A DNA stretch of 64,000 nt from Kordia antarctica (lineage in GTDB: Bacteria > Bacteroidota > Bacteroidia > Flavobacteriales > Flavobacteriaceae). The DNA lies in NCBI RefSeq assembly GCF_009901525.1, contig NZ_CP019288.1, positions 3,935,501 through 3,999,500 of the forward strand, read 5' to 3'. Shown piece by piece: positions 45,710 through 54,129 of this stretch. The translations under genes were made by a program, and so were the position numbers. Numbering within the stretch: position 1 is the stretch's first letter; each line of letters starts with the position of its first letter. Below the pieces are notes generated by a model. It did no database searches and was not told where the DNA came from. It saw only the letters and a program-made list of their open reading frames with translations.

Positions 45710-46651
45710 TTACATTAAAAATTTTGAGCTGATAGAAGTGTTGTTTTGTACTCTTTGCATCACATCTGCAAATAAATGCGCACAACTTACTACTTTTATC
45801 TTGCTTGATTTTTGGCGTAAAGGAATAGAATCGGTTACGATTAACTCTTCTAATGGTGAGTTTTCTATTCGTTCATACGCTTGTCCTGATAGAATTGGGT
45901 GTGTACATATTGCACGTACAGATAAAGCACCTTTTTCCATCATTACTTCTGCGGCCTTTGTTAATGTTCCAGCAGTGTCTACCATATCATCCACTAAGAC
46001 TACATTTTTTCCTGTTACATCACCAATGAGTTCCATGTGTGAAATTACGTTGGCTTTTTTTCGTTGTTTGTAACAGATAACAACGTCGCATTCTAAAAAT
46101 TTAGAATATGCATATGCTCTTTTAGATCCTCCCATGTCTGGAGAAGCAATCATTAGATTATCTAAGTTCAGTTTTCTTAGGTAAGGTAAAAACACGGTAG
46201 AAGCAAATAAGTGATCTACTGGTTTTTCAAAGAAACCTTGAATTTGATCCGCATGTAAATCCATCGTAATGATGCGTGTTGCTCCTGCTACTTCTAGCAT
46301 TTTGGCTATTAGTTTTGCGCCTATTGGAACTCTTGGTTTGTCTTTACGATCTTGTCTTGCCCAACCGAAGTAAGGAAGTACTGCTGTAATATGACGCGCT
46401 GAGGCTCTTTTGGCAGCATCAAGCATGAGAAGCATTTGCATTAGATGATCTGAGTTTGGAAACGTAGATCCTATGATAAATACTCTTGCGCCACGAACCG
46501 ACTCTTCAAAGGAAGGTTGGAATTCACCATCACTATATGTTGAGAATGTTACTTTTCCTAAATCTGTTCCGTAGTGTTTTGCAATCTTTTCTGCAAGCTC
46601 TTCACTCTGCGTACAGGCGAAAATCTTTGGTTCGGGGACAGTATAGTTCAT
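45710..46651 (-). CDS. prs: ribose-phosphate pyrophosphokinase
   Basis: The 313-residue enzyme makes PRPP from ribose 5-phosphate and ATP. It shows the nucleotide-binding segment WARQDRKDKPRVPIGAKLIA, the metal-binding MDLHADQIQGFF, and the PRPP loop VVLVDDMVDTAGTLTKAA. A -7 box at 46704-46711 lies 52 bases upstream of its start. Confidence 0.97.
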   Translation of the reverse strand: MNYTVPEPKIFACTQSEELAEKIAKHYGTDLGKVTFSTYSDGEFQPSFEESVRGARVFIIGSTFPNSDHLMQMLLMLDAAKRASARHITAVLPYFGWARQDRKDKPRVPIGAKLIAKMLEVAGATRIITMDLHADQIQGFFEKPVDHLFASTVFLPYLRKLNLDNLMIASPDMGGSKRAYAYSKFLECDVVICYKQRKKANVISHMELIGDVTGKNVVLVDDMVDTAGTLTKAAEVMMEKGALSVRAICTHPILSGQAYERIENSPLEELIVTDSIPLRQKSSKIKVVSCAHLFADVMQRVQNNTSISSKFLM

Positions 46652-46703
46652 TTAATATTCTGTTTAGTAGTTACTTAATTGTTATGTTGCGCTAAATGAG
46701 GTG

Positions 46704-46711
46704 CAAATTTA
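46704..46711 (-). promoter_or_regulatory. -7 box of the prs-rplY transcript
   Basis: Minus-strand TAAATTTG fits the TAnnTTTG consensus and lies 52 bases before the prs start. No good TTG -33 element at the usual spacing was found. Confidence 0.45.
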
Positions 46712-46774
46712 GAAATTTATTACAACTCTAAAAGCTTTTATTTCTTTTTTTAACCGAGAATTGAAAATATTTTC

Positions 46775-46782
46775 TAAATTTG
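46775..46782 (+). promoter_or_regulatory. -7 box of the tRNA-Leu gene
   Basis: TAAATTTG, ending 13 bases before the mature tRNA 5' end. Same box as the divergent prs promoter. Confidence 0.5.
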
Positions 46783-46795
46783 CACTCCTTAAATA

Positions 46796-46877
46796 GCTCG
46801 AGTGGCGGAATTGGTAGACGCGCTGGATTCAAAATCCAGTTCTTTCGGGAGTGTGGGTTCGATTCCCATCTCGAGTA
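46796..46877 (+). tRNA. tRNA-Leu (anticodon CAA)
   Basis: Cloverleaf drawn by hand: acceptor stem GCTCGAG with CTCGAGT (one G-U pair at the end), D arm GGCGGAATTGGTAGACGC, anticodon stem CTGGA/TCCAG with loop TTCAAAA giving anticodon CAA (codon UUG), variable arm TTCTTTCGGGAG, and T arm GTGGGTTCGATTCCCAT. The long variable arm is diagnostic for leucine. CCA is not encoded. The tRNA is followed by a terminator and by the accessory region. Confidence 0.95.
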
Positions 46878-46885
46878 CAGCAACG

Positions 46886-46916
46886 AAAAGCCGAAGTTTT
46901 ATACTTCGGCTTTTTT
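46886..46916 (+). terminator. tRNA-Leu terminator
   Basis: The arms AAAAGCCGAAGT and ACTTCGGCTTTT pair perfectly around a short T/A loop, followed by T's. Confidence 0.9.
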
Positions 46917-47012
46917 ATTTGGGTAAAACATAGGTAAAACAATTCTTTGTTTACTAAAATCTATAAATTGAACTATTATTTAGGCTTTTGATTTGGGTTT
47001 AACTGTTTTTCT

Positions 47013-47111
47013 CTATTTTCCTTGATTTTTGTCATGGGTTTTATTTGTACCGTCCGTTCCCTTATTAGGATTCTTAATTTCTGCTTGGTGATCTCCTTTT
47101 TTCTTTCTCAT
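47013..47111 (-). CDS. small basic hydrophilic protein (32 aa)
   Basis: Start and stop define 32 residues starting MRKKKGDHQAEIKNPNKGTD and ending THDKNQGK. Very similar short Lys/Asn/Gly proteins with KNPNKGT and NQGN-type strings are, as I recall, annotated in other Flavobacteriaceae; a purine-rich GAGA-type leader precedes the ATG. No domain or function is known. It is the only gene supported in 46,917-47,440. Confidence 0.5.
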   Translation of the reverse strand: MRKKKGDHQAEIKNPNKGTDGTNKTHDKNQGK

Positions 47112-47440
47112 GATGTTTGTTTTATATATAAACAATAACAGGCTTCTGTTTTAATAATCTTTACGGCTTTCCGTAATTGATGCAAAGTTTGAATAATAAA
47201 GACACACACGTAATATTATTTCTAAGGTGTTTTTTGTTCGTAAAATCATTCATTTAATTTACATATATGAATTCCTTAATGAACTTTTAAGGGTAAAATT
47301 TGCCGCCTTCTCTATAAATACTAAAGCATTTTGAAGTAACTATTCTTTGCTCCCCTGAATTCAAAAAAAACTATTCCGATGAGATAAATTTTATATCGAT
47401 AAATTAAGAAAAAAGCAGTGCTGTAAACTTCTAAAATGAA
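47112..47440. other. intergenic stretch, nothing recognised
   Basis: 329 AT-rich bases between the small basic protein gene and the end of the NACHT gene fragment. No frame, hairpin terminator or repeat stood out. If a genomic island begins after the tRNA, its left junction should be here or in 46,917-47,012. Confidence 0.5.
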
Positions 47441-48313
47441 TCACTGACCTAAATTTTTATGGAGTTCTTTATTTTCTTGTAGAAGATTATCAAATTTTTC
47501 TGGGTTAAATTCTTCTTTGTTTATAAGTCTTTGATTGATTAAGTCTATTAGTTCTTTATAAAATAAATCCCCTAAAACAGGTTTGAATTTATTAACTTCT
47601 TTCATTTCAATACCATAATACTTGTTTTTAGTAAATTCAATTAAATTATCAAGAATTATAGTTTTTGCTCCAACTTCTTTATTTATTTTCTCATAAATAT
47701 TAATTTCTATTAAAAACTCTTTCAAAACAGGATTGTAAAAATAGAAAAGGATATAGGTCAATAAATAAAATACAGGAGTCAAGTCGTGTACTTCATAATA
47801 ACAAAGTTTTAATACTTTCTTATCTAACAAAATTTTCTCTATTAAACTCAAGATTTTATGCTTGAGATCTATATTTTCAACCCATTTAAGAATAAGTAAA
47901 ATTTGAGAGATAAACTCTAAAAGTTCACCTTTAATTTGATCAGTTCTTATTTTAGAAAAGTTTTTTTTATTTTCAAACAAATCTAAAAAAACGACTATTA
48001 GCCTAGTATGATTTGATTCAAATAAAAACAATTCGTGATTTTTTAAAAAAGGTAACACAATGTTTATGTCCCAATTATTTTTTTCGAAGTGATCTCTGAA
48101 AAGATCCCAATATGTGTCTTCATAAAAAATAAAGTCAGCAGCTATAGTTTTTAAAATAATTCCATTATTAACATTATAAATTGCAGATAAATTATTTTTA
48201 AAAATCTGATCTAAGATAAATTTTTTATTATAATTTTTTTCAGAAATATTTATGATGTCTGTCAGTTGATTAATAATTTTTTTAAAAGTTTGTAAGCCTT
48301 CGGTAAACTGCAT
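47441..48313 (-). pseudogene. distal C-terminal fragment of the NACHT gene
   Basis: 290 codons, of which the last native ones begin at the target site (48291). The first seven codons, including the ATG at 48313, come from the left end of IS66. The rest is helical, with Asn/Lys/Leu-rich segments and no motif, ending KELHKNLGQ. An ATG nineteen codons upstream also lies inside the IS. If the IS end has promoter activity the fragment could be expressed; this is unproven. Confidence 0.75.
48284..48291. repeat. IS66 target-site duplication, left copy
   Basis: AAAAGTTT, directly before the left terminal repeat, identical to 50779-50786. Confidence 0.95.
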
Positions 48314-48349
48314 ATTGCAGAGAATCTTTGAGTGGATTATTTTAGTCAG

Positions 48350-48700
48350 ATGAAAAACTCCAAGAAACAAGAGCGTATGTTTGCCTTGATAGAAATGATG
48401 TACTTAGAAGATATCGATCAGAAATATTTTTGTGAGCGTGAAGATATCAAGCTGGCTACTTTAAAATATTGGCTGAAACACTATCATCTTGAAAAGAAAT
48501 TAGATCAAGCGGAAATTCATCCTAGAGAAGAACCATCTTGGAGTAAATTTATTCCTATTGAAGTTGATATGCCCATGACTACTTCTGATTCATCAATTAA
48601 AATTGAATATCCAAACGGTGTTCGTCTACATTTAGATACCTGTTTATTAAATCAAAAGACTCTTTGCTCATTAACTCAACTTATATCATGTTTGGACTAG
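48350..48700 (+). CDS. tnpA: IS66 accessory protein TnpA
   Basis: The 116-residue protein has a helix-turn-helix-like N-terminal segment (FALIEMMYLEDIDQKYFCER, then LATLKYWLKHY) and an end IKIEYPNGVRLHLDTCLLN, the typical pattern of IS66 Orf1. The ATG at 48350 is chosen over a GTG six codons upstream. Its end overlaps tnpB by 13 bases. Confidence 0.88.
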   Translation: MKNSKKQERMFALIEMMYLEDIDQKYFCEREDIKLATLKYWLKHYHLEKKLDQAEIHPREEPSWSKFIPIEVDMPMTTSDSSIKIEYPNGVRLHLDTCLLNQKTLCSLTQLISCLD

Positions 48701-49041
48701 GAATTTCACACCGTTATCATTTATATAGTCACCCCACCGATATGCGTAAGAGTTTTGATGGTCTAGCAGGTATTATCCAAAAAGAACTCAACGGCTCTGC
48801 TCTGGATGGAACTGCATATATATTTATCAACAAATCACGTGATAAAGTAAAAATATTACATTGGGAAGATGGTGGTTTTGTGTTGTATTATAAACGCTTG
48901 GAATCTGGTCGCTTTGAGTTGCCTGTATATGATGCTTCTGTGATGGGTATTACTCTTAGTTATTCGCAATTGGTGTTACTTATCGATGGTATTTCAATCT
49001 CTCATATTCGTAGAAAAAAGCGATATCAAATACCTGCATAA
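48688..49041 (+). CDS. tnpB: IS66 Orf2 protein TnpB
   Basis: The 117-residue protein shows the IS66 Orf2 signature: RYHLYSHPTDMRKSFDGLAG and FINKSRDKVKILHWEDGGFV followed by YKRLESGRFELP. It is required, with TnpA, for transposition of IS66 elements. The ATG at 48688 overlaps the end of tnpA; an in-frame TTG eight codons upstream is unlikely. Confidence 0.93.
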   Translation: MFGLGISHRYHLYSHPTDMRKSFDGLAGIIQKELNGSALDGTAYIFINKSRDKVKILHWEDGGFVLYYKRLESGRFELPVYDASVMGITLSYSQLVLLIDGISISHIRRKKRYQIPA

Positions 49042-49090
49042 ATTGTTGTAAAACATTGTTTTTTCTAAGGAGTATTTGTATTTTTAACAT

Positions 49091-50578
49091 GTGAAAACAT
49101 CCTTATCTACAGTGGTTATCGATCAAGATTATGTTCAGATTCCTAAATCAGAATATGAACAGTTACTCTCTAACTATCAAAATTTAGAATTACAGTTATC
49201 TGAGTTAAAACGCCTTATTTTTGGTAGTAAAAGCGAACGATTTGTTCCTAACACAGATGCACTTCAATTAGGACTATTTACAGAAGAAACTTCTGAGCAG
49301 ACAGCGGTAGTACAACAGCAGATTAGTTACAATCGGTCAAAAACAAAAAAGCATCCTATTCGTTTACCATTAGCTTCGCATTTACCAAGAGTTGAAGAAA
49401 TAGTAGAACCTGTGCATATTGCTCAAGGTAGTATTAAAATAGGTGAAGAAATTACAGAAGTATTGGAGTATACGCCTTCTAGGGTCTATGTTCGTAAAAT
49501 TATTCGTCCAAAATATGCATTACCAAATGATGCAGGAATCGTTATTGCTTCACTTCCTAGCATGATCTTGCCAAAATCCAATGTTGGAGCTGGATTATTA
49601 GCCCATATTTGTGTCAGCAAGTTCGTGGATCATCTTCCTTTTTATCGTCAGATACAAATTTTAAAAAGAGAAGACGTTGTTGTAGCAATGTCATCAATGA
49701 CAGGTTGGTTTTCTAAAGGAGTAACACAATTGGAGGTATTATATGAAGTCCTACAAAAAGTAGTATTACAAAGTCAGTACCTCCAAGGGGACGAGTCGCC
49801 GATCAAAGTTCAAGACAATCATAAAAACGGAAGCTTGCATACAGGATATCATTGGGTATTCCATGCACCAGTGGAACGATTAGTATTATTTAAGTACGAT
49901 CCTAGCAGGTCAGCAAAAGTTCCAAAAGATTTTTTACAACAGTTTAGCGGAACATTGCAAACTGATGGATATAGAGCATACCAAAATCTAAGTACCAAAC
50001 ATCCGATAAAGCTCTTGGCTTGCATGGCACATGCCAGGCGCTATTTTGAAAAAGCACTTGATAATGATAACGCAAGAGCCAGCCATGCTATGGGGCAAAT
50101 CCAAAAACTATATGCCATAGAGCGAAAAATAAAAGAGCGTACTACAAATACACAGACCATAAAACGCTATAGAGAGTTATGTGCGAAGCCTATTTTAGAA
50201 AAGCTTCATACTTGGATGCAACAAGAGTACAGTAAAGTATTGCCTAAAAGCGCTATTGGAAAGGCTTTTGCGTATAGTTTAAACTTGTGGGATAAGCTAA
50301 GCGCTTACACACAAGATGGAAAGTATCTGATTGATAACAACCTAATAGAAAATGCAATTAGACCACTGGCACTCGGGCGCAAAAATTATCTCTTCGCGGG
50401 ATCTCACAAGGCTGCACAACATGCAGCTATCATGTATTCTTTCTTTGCTACTTGTAAAATCAATGATGTAAATCCGTATCTGTGGCTACATGATGTCTTT
50501 AAAAGATTACCTGAGCATAAAGCCAATAAATTAGAAGAATTACTACCACAAAATTGGAAAAATCCAGCAGTAGTTTAA
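49091..50578 (+). CDS. tnpC: IS66-family transposase TnpC
   Basis: The 495-residue protein has an N-terminal coiled coil and LKRLIFGSKSERF segment (leucine-zipper/HTH), the DDE nuclease with Asp in YLQGDESPIKV, Asp in GTLQTDGYRAY and Glu in LIDNNLIENAIRPLALGRKN, and a C-terminal IS66 tail DVNPYLWLHDVFKRLP. The start is GTG. The protein is full length, without stops. Confidence 0.96.
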   Translation: MKTSLSTVVIDQDYVQIPKSEYEQLLSNYQNLELQLSELKRLIFGSKSERFVPNTDALQLGLFTEETSEQTAVVQQQISYNRSKTKKHPIRLPLASHLPRVEEIVEPVHIAQGSIKIGEEITEVLEYTPSRVYVRKIIRPKYALPNDAGIVIASLPSMILPKSNVGAGLLAHICVSKFVDHLPFYRQIQILKREDVVVAMSSMTGWFSKGVTQLEVLYEVLQKVVLQSQYLQGDESPIKVQDNHKNGSLHTGYHWVFHAPVERLVLFKYDPSRSAKVPKDFLQQFSGTLQTDGYRAYQNLSTKHPIKLLACMAHARRYFEKALDNDNARASHAMGQIQKLYAIERKIKERTTNTQTIKRYRELCAKPILEKLHTWMQQEYSKVLPKSAIGKAFAYSLNLWDKLSAYTQDGKYLIDNNLIENAIRPLALGRKNYLFAGSHKAAQHAAIMYSFFATCKINDVNPYLWLHDVFKRLPEHKANKLEELLPQNWKNPAVV

Positions 50579-50763
50579 ATTGTTAAAGAAATACCATTTT
50601 CTTAGCAGAATCTCTCCAATACTAAGAATAGCTTAAAATCAGACACCTATCTAAGAACTAGAAATACTAAGCTTGCTAACTATCAGTGTAATACGGTTTT
50701 TCATAACTCCTTTTATGTAAAATACAGTCTTACAAAATCATCCTGAAATATGCAATACGGGTT

Positions 50764-52119
50764 TTACCGAGTGCTTACAAAAGTTTCACTTTTTTTATTT
50801 TCTTTCACTAAAAGATCAAAATTATCATTAATCAATAGTTTAAATAATTTGAAGATACTCTCTCTGAAAAATAAATAATTATATCTAATGTTGGGAGCAG
50901 ATTTAAGTATAATGATTAGCTTGTTAATTAACTTGTTATCAGATGTTTTAAAAACATCTTCGAAAATTAGATTTACATAGTTGTTAAATGTTGTTTCATT
51001 GTTCATCGATGAAAAAATAAATGCATCAAACTCTTCAGAGATACTAAAAAGAAAATTATATGCTTCAACAGTATTTATTTTAGCTAAGGATATAATAATA
51101 ACATCTATAAGATGACCTATAAAGAAGTCATTTATATATGAATAACTGTTAGGGGTGAAAAGGTAGTTGGTGAAAAATTCAAAAAAATCATGAAACACTT
51201 TTTTCTCTCTTGAAGAAAAAGTTTTTTCATGGTTAATGAATACATATAGATTTTCTGCAAGTTTGAGTATTTCTTCAAAATAAGCTTCTTGAGTGTCTTC
51301 TAATTTGATTATATTTTTTATTTGGAAATTTTTTAGTGATTCATACTGTTGTTCTAATTCCACCAGGCTCCAAACAGAAATAATTCTTGAAATTATATTT
51401 TTCAATATAGAAAAATGAGTATTCTCGTCATTATAGATAGCTAAAATTTCAGCCCTATACAATGCTAATTCTTTATCAGAAAAAGATGTTAAATCACTAA
51501 ACAGACTAGCTAAAGTGTTTCTTCCCCAAGTTTCTTTTTCATTCAATGTGTAATATATTGAAATTTGATTTTGATCTTCGGTATTAATATCTTCTTCTAT
51601 AGCTATGGCTTGATTACTTAATTCGCTAACTTGATCTTTAAGTGTTGTCAAAACAGGTATAAGAATATTAAGAATATCTTTTTGACCGTAGTTTGATGCA
51701 ATTTCTATTAAATTAGATAGATAATAGAAATTTTCGTGTTTCATTATTTTCTTATTCAATATACTTGCTACTCTAGGTAACTCTTCATTTATGGAATTTA
51801 CAAACTCCTTTTGAAAATGATATGATGATTTATAAATGATTTTTTCTATTGATTCATAGATAGTCGTACTCCAAAAATTATCAAAATAAGCTTTTTTATA
51901 AAATATAATCATCAAGTTAATATTTTGACGATTCATGATTTTAGAAATGATATCATGATCACATTCTGCTAATAGCATATAATAGGCAAGACCATAATAT
52001 TGTTGATCTTTTTCTGAATATATTTTATATAGAGATTCTAAAGTGTTTATTAGTGTTTCAGAATATTGATTTCTACTATTTAAATCATGTTTATTACTAG
52101 ATAGCATTCCTATTAGCAT
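50764..52119 (-). pseudogene. middle fragment of the NACHT gene
   Basis: 451 codons, helical and leucine/isoleucine-rich, without recognised motif; the stop codon and the last residues (VSTR) are provided by the right IS66 end. The ATG at 52119 is internal to the original gene: upstream of it the frame continues (FLVSDSFFWNLCLM) back to the T7 run, so translation from 52119 would be fortuitous. The region probably forms the sensor part of the NACHT protein. Confidence 0.75.
50779..50786. repeat. IS66 target-site duplication, right copy
   Basis: AAAAGTTT, directly after the right terminal repeat, identical to 48284-48291. Confidence 0.95.
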
Positions 52120-52144
52120 TAAACATAAATTCCAAAAAAAAGAA

Positions 52145-53704
52145 TCAGATACTAAAAAAACAATTGACTCTGAATTTATTTTTTAAATATCGTGCTGCTA
52201 AAAACTCCTGAAAAGTGATAGTGTTAAAACTGAACTGCCATTGAAATCCAAAACTATTTAATTCTCTTTGGCTTCCTAATCCAATTGCAGATAATTTTTC
52301 TACTGTACTTTCAAACGGATCTTCAAAATCACCCAAATATTTAAGTTTTTTATGAATTTGCATGTTATATGCAAACTCTTCTATGCTATGTTTTATTTTG
52401 TTCCGTCCAATACTTTTCTTTTTTATAGCATAAGATAAAACCCAGCTATACACTTTTTCTTGTAAGTCATATATAGATTTAATAGATGATAAATCTTTTT
52501 TAATGTTTTTACTAGTTAAGTAAATTAAAGACATAAATGAAAGCATCAAAGGTGTACTGGCATAATCTTTTAAGACTCTATTTTGTTCTACTAATTTTAG
52601 GAAATTTTTCTTTTTTCTTTTACTTTTAAGAATATTATCTAAATAATATTCTATACCTGAACTATTAAACCCATCTATTTGGATGGAAATATCGTGATTT
52701 AAATCATGATTAATTAGACCATAAGGGCGTGATAAAATTATATAGTTATGACGTTTTATTCTTGATATAAGTAATATTTGATTCTCAAAAGTTAACTCAT
52801 CAAATCCATCTAAAATTAATTGAAAATTTTCAAGGGCATTCAATGAAAATAATTTACTATCTATAGCACTGAAGTATTGTCTATTTATAAAACTTACTAA
52901 GTAACTTTCTTCCTCAAAATTTAAATATCTTAATTGTATATATATTATAATTCTTTCGCTTTTTGAATTTTTATATTCCTTAGCCCATTTATAACATAGA
53001 TTTTTTGCATAAGTAGATTTTCCAACTCCTGGGTTTCCAATAATTAAAACTTTATTATTAAAAATAATATTTTTAGCCACATAATCTTTTGCAAGATTAC
53101 TTTTGTAAAAGCTGTTTTTGTTTTTATTAATTTTAGAATAAGAGTATTCTTTTTCTAGTTTTAATAAGCTATCCTGATTGCATATATCTTTATAAGAAGT
53201 GTACGAGAGTTGAATATAATAATCTTCCATTGATAGTATTCCTAATTTACTATCCAAATCTCCATTAATTTTGATAGTGGTAAATTCAGAATCAGTTAAG
53301 TAGAACTCTTTTATTTTTTCTCTAAATAGATTATTAGTAATAAATGGGGCTTTAAGGTTTTTTTGAATTTTTTTTAGTTCTTGTCCCAATTGTATATCAA
53401 ACTCTAATAGTATTTTTGTTAAAGGGAAAATGCCATGTCTACTCGGACTTGTTTCTAGATTTAAAAATCCTATTATAGGTTTAAAATCATCAGCTTTACA
53501 AACACGTATTACTTGATTAATCGTTTTAACATCTTGAGAATAATAGTTGATTATTTTTTTTTGGTGAGCTTCATTACATTCTGAACTACCTAAAAAGTCT
53601 TTAAGACAATTCATGATTTGCCCTTTATGCAAATCTTTAAAATATACTAATACCCCTTTTTCTTTCGCTTTTCGATAGACATTAATAATTGGATTTTGAT
53701 TCAT
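52145..53704 (-). CDS. NACHT-domain NTPase, N-terminal ORF (frameshifted end)
   Basis: The 519-codon frame has an uncharacterised N-terminal region (about 1-205), then a NACHT ATPase: Walker A GNPGVGKST at 223-231, Walker B LILDGFDEL at 296-304, a sensor-like YIILSRP and a winged-helix end with the FNTITFQEFLAARYL segment typical of NACHT proteins. The last seven residues after ARYLKNKF are shared with the broken continuation only up to CF; the stop appears just after the A7/T7 tract. NACHT proteins in bacteria are STAND NTPases, several with anti-phage activity. As written, this truncated product lacks the sensor domain. Confidence 0.9.
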   Translation of the reverse strand: MNQNPIINVYRKAKEKGVLVYFKDLHKGQIMNCLKDFLGSSECNEAHQKKIINYYSQDVKTINQVIRVCKADDFKPIIGFLNLETSPSRHGIFPLTKILLEFDIQLGQELKKIQKNLKAPFITNNLFREKIKEFYLTDSEFTTIKINGDLDSKLGILSMEDYYIQLSYTSYKDICNQDSLLKLEKEYSYSKINKNKNSFYKSNLAKDYVAKNIIFNNKVLIIGNPGVGKSTYAKNLCYKWAKEYKNSKSERIIIYIQLRYLNFEEESYLVSFINRQYFSAIDSKLFSLNALENFQLILDGFDELTFENQILLISRIKRHNYIILSRPYGLINHDLNHDISIQIDGFNSSGIEYYLDNILKSKRKKKNFLKLVEQNRVLKDYASTPLMLSFMSLIYLTSKNIKKDLSSIKSIYDLQEKVYSWVLSYAIKKKSIGRNKIKHSIEEFAYNMQIHKKLKYLGDFEDPFESTVEKLSAIGLGSQRELNSFGFQWQFSFNTITFQEFLAARYLKNKFRVNCFFSI

Positions 53705-53862
53705 CTTATAAACGTGTTTTTTAAAATTTCAGATAAAAAAAGAACAATCAGGGCTTTTTAGGACTTTACAGGGCATAATGTTTAATTATCTGTTACTCAT
53801 GTACATATTTGTCTTGTATTTCAAGAGGGAAATACTCCTCGTACAAGGACGCATTGTTTAAC

Positions 53863-53898
53863 TAGTTTGAGTTGCGACCTCAAACTAACCTGATCAGG
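53863..53898. promoter_or_regulatory. adjacent palindromes in the divergent NACHT/lipoprotein spacer
   Basis: A 9-bp inverted repeat (TAGTTTGAG 53863-53871, CTCAAACTA 53879-53887, 7-base loop) is followed directly by the 10-bp palindrome CCTGATCAGG (53889-53898). They lie between the NACHT start and the small lipoprotein ATG (21 bases away). They could be operator or leader RNA structures; there is no T-run for a terminator. Confidence 0.4.
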
Positions 53899-53918
53899 AC
53901 ACTAATACTTAATGTGTC

Positions 53919-54086
53919 ATGAGAAAGTTTTTAATTCTCATCCCTTTAGCATTTACTTTAGGAATGACATCTTGCTCAGTTGAAGAGCTTGATGATGAGC
54001 AAACAAATATTTCTGCTACTGACAACGCTTCTGAATCTCCATCAGAGAATACTGGAGAAGAGGAAGAGTTAGAGCCAAACGAATAA
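53919..54086 (+). CDS. small lipoprotein (55 aa)
   Basis: Starts MRKFLILIPLAFTLGMTSCS: signal with lipobox MTSC and lipidation Cys at residue 19. The remaining 36 residues are acidic and Ser/Thr/Asn-rich and end LEPNE. No domain. A short stem-loop terminator follows. Small acidic lipoproteins of this type are frequent in Flavobacteriaceae; function unknown. Confidence 0.75.
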   Translation: MRKFLILIPLAFTLGMTSCSVEELDDEQTNISATDNASESPSENTGEEEELEPNE

Positions 54087-54097
54087 TTTGTTTAACT

Positions 54098-54126
54098 AGG
54101 GTGCTGAGTTTTTTAGCACCCTTTTT
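54098..54126 (+). terminator. terminator of the small lipoprotein gene
   Basis: The arms AGGGTGCT and AGCACCCT pair around a 9-base T-rich loop, followed by TTTTT; located just before the stop of the convergent response regulator gene. Confidence 0.85.
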
Positions 54127-54129
54127 AAT

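Larger units (their letters stand above)
48292..50778 (+). mobile_element. complete IS66-family insertion sequence
   Basis: 2,487 bases with terminal inverted repeats of 28 bases (48292-48319 and 50751-50778, 22 of 28 match, both starting GTAAGC) and three frames in the canonical IS66 order: a TnpA-type protein, TnpB (IS66 Orf2) and the large TnpC transposase. The 8-bp direct repeat AAAAGTTT on each side is the duplication size made by this family. All three frames are open, so the element appears recent and may be active. Confidence 0.96.
47441..53704 (-). pseudogene. NACHT NTPase gene broken by IS66 and a frameshift
   Basis: Three minus-strand frames (53704-52145, 52119-50764, 48313-47441) are parts of one gene. 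Removing the IS with one target-site copy (2,495 bases) and one T of the T7 run at 52154-52160 leaves 3,768 bases, exactly 1,256 codons with the stop. Across the IS junction the restored protein reads ENKKSETFKKIINQLTDIIN, across the frameshift it reads FRVNCFLVSDSFFWNLCLML. The product would be an N-terminal domain, a NACHT ATPase and a long helical C-terminal region, the layout of bacterial NACHT proteins, several of which protect against phages. As sequenced it cannot make the full protein. Confidence 0.85.

Noticed and set aside
46920-47000. CRISPR-like or tandem repeat after the tRNA
   Set aside because: GGTAAAACATAGGTAAAAC is a short two-unit coincidence with no spacing pattern; no CRISPR array was found anywhere in the window.
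48332-48349. GTG start six codons before the tnpA ATG
   Set aside because: The ATG at 48350 fits IS66 homologues better; the GTG extension has no conserved residues.
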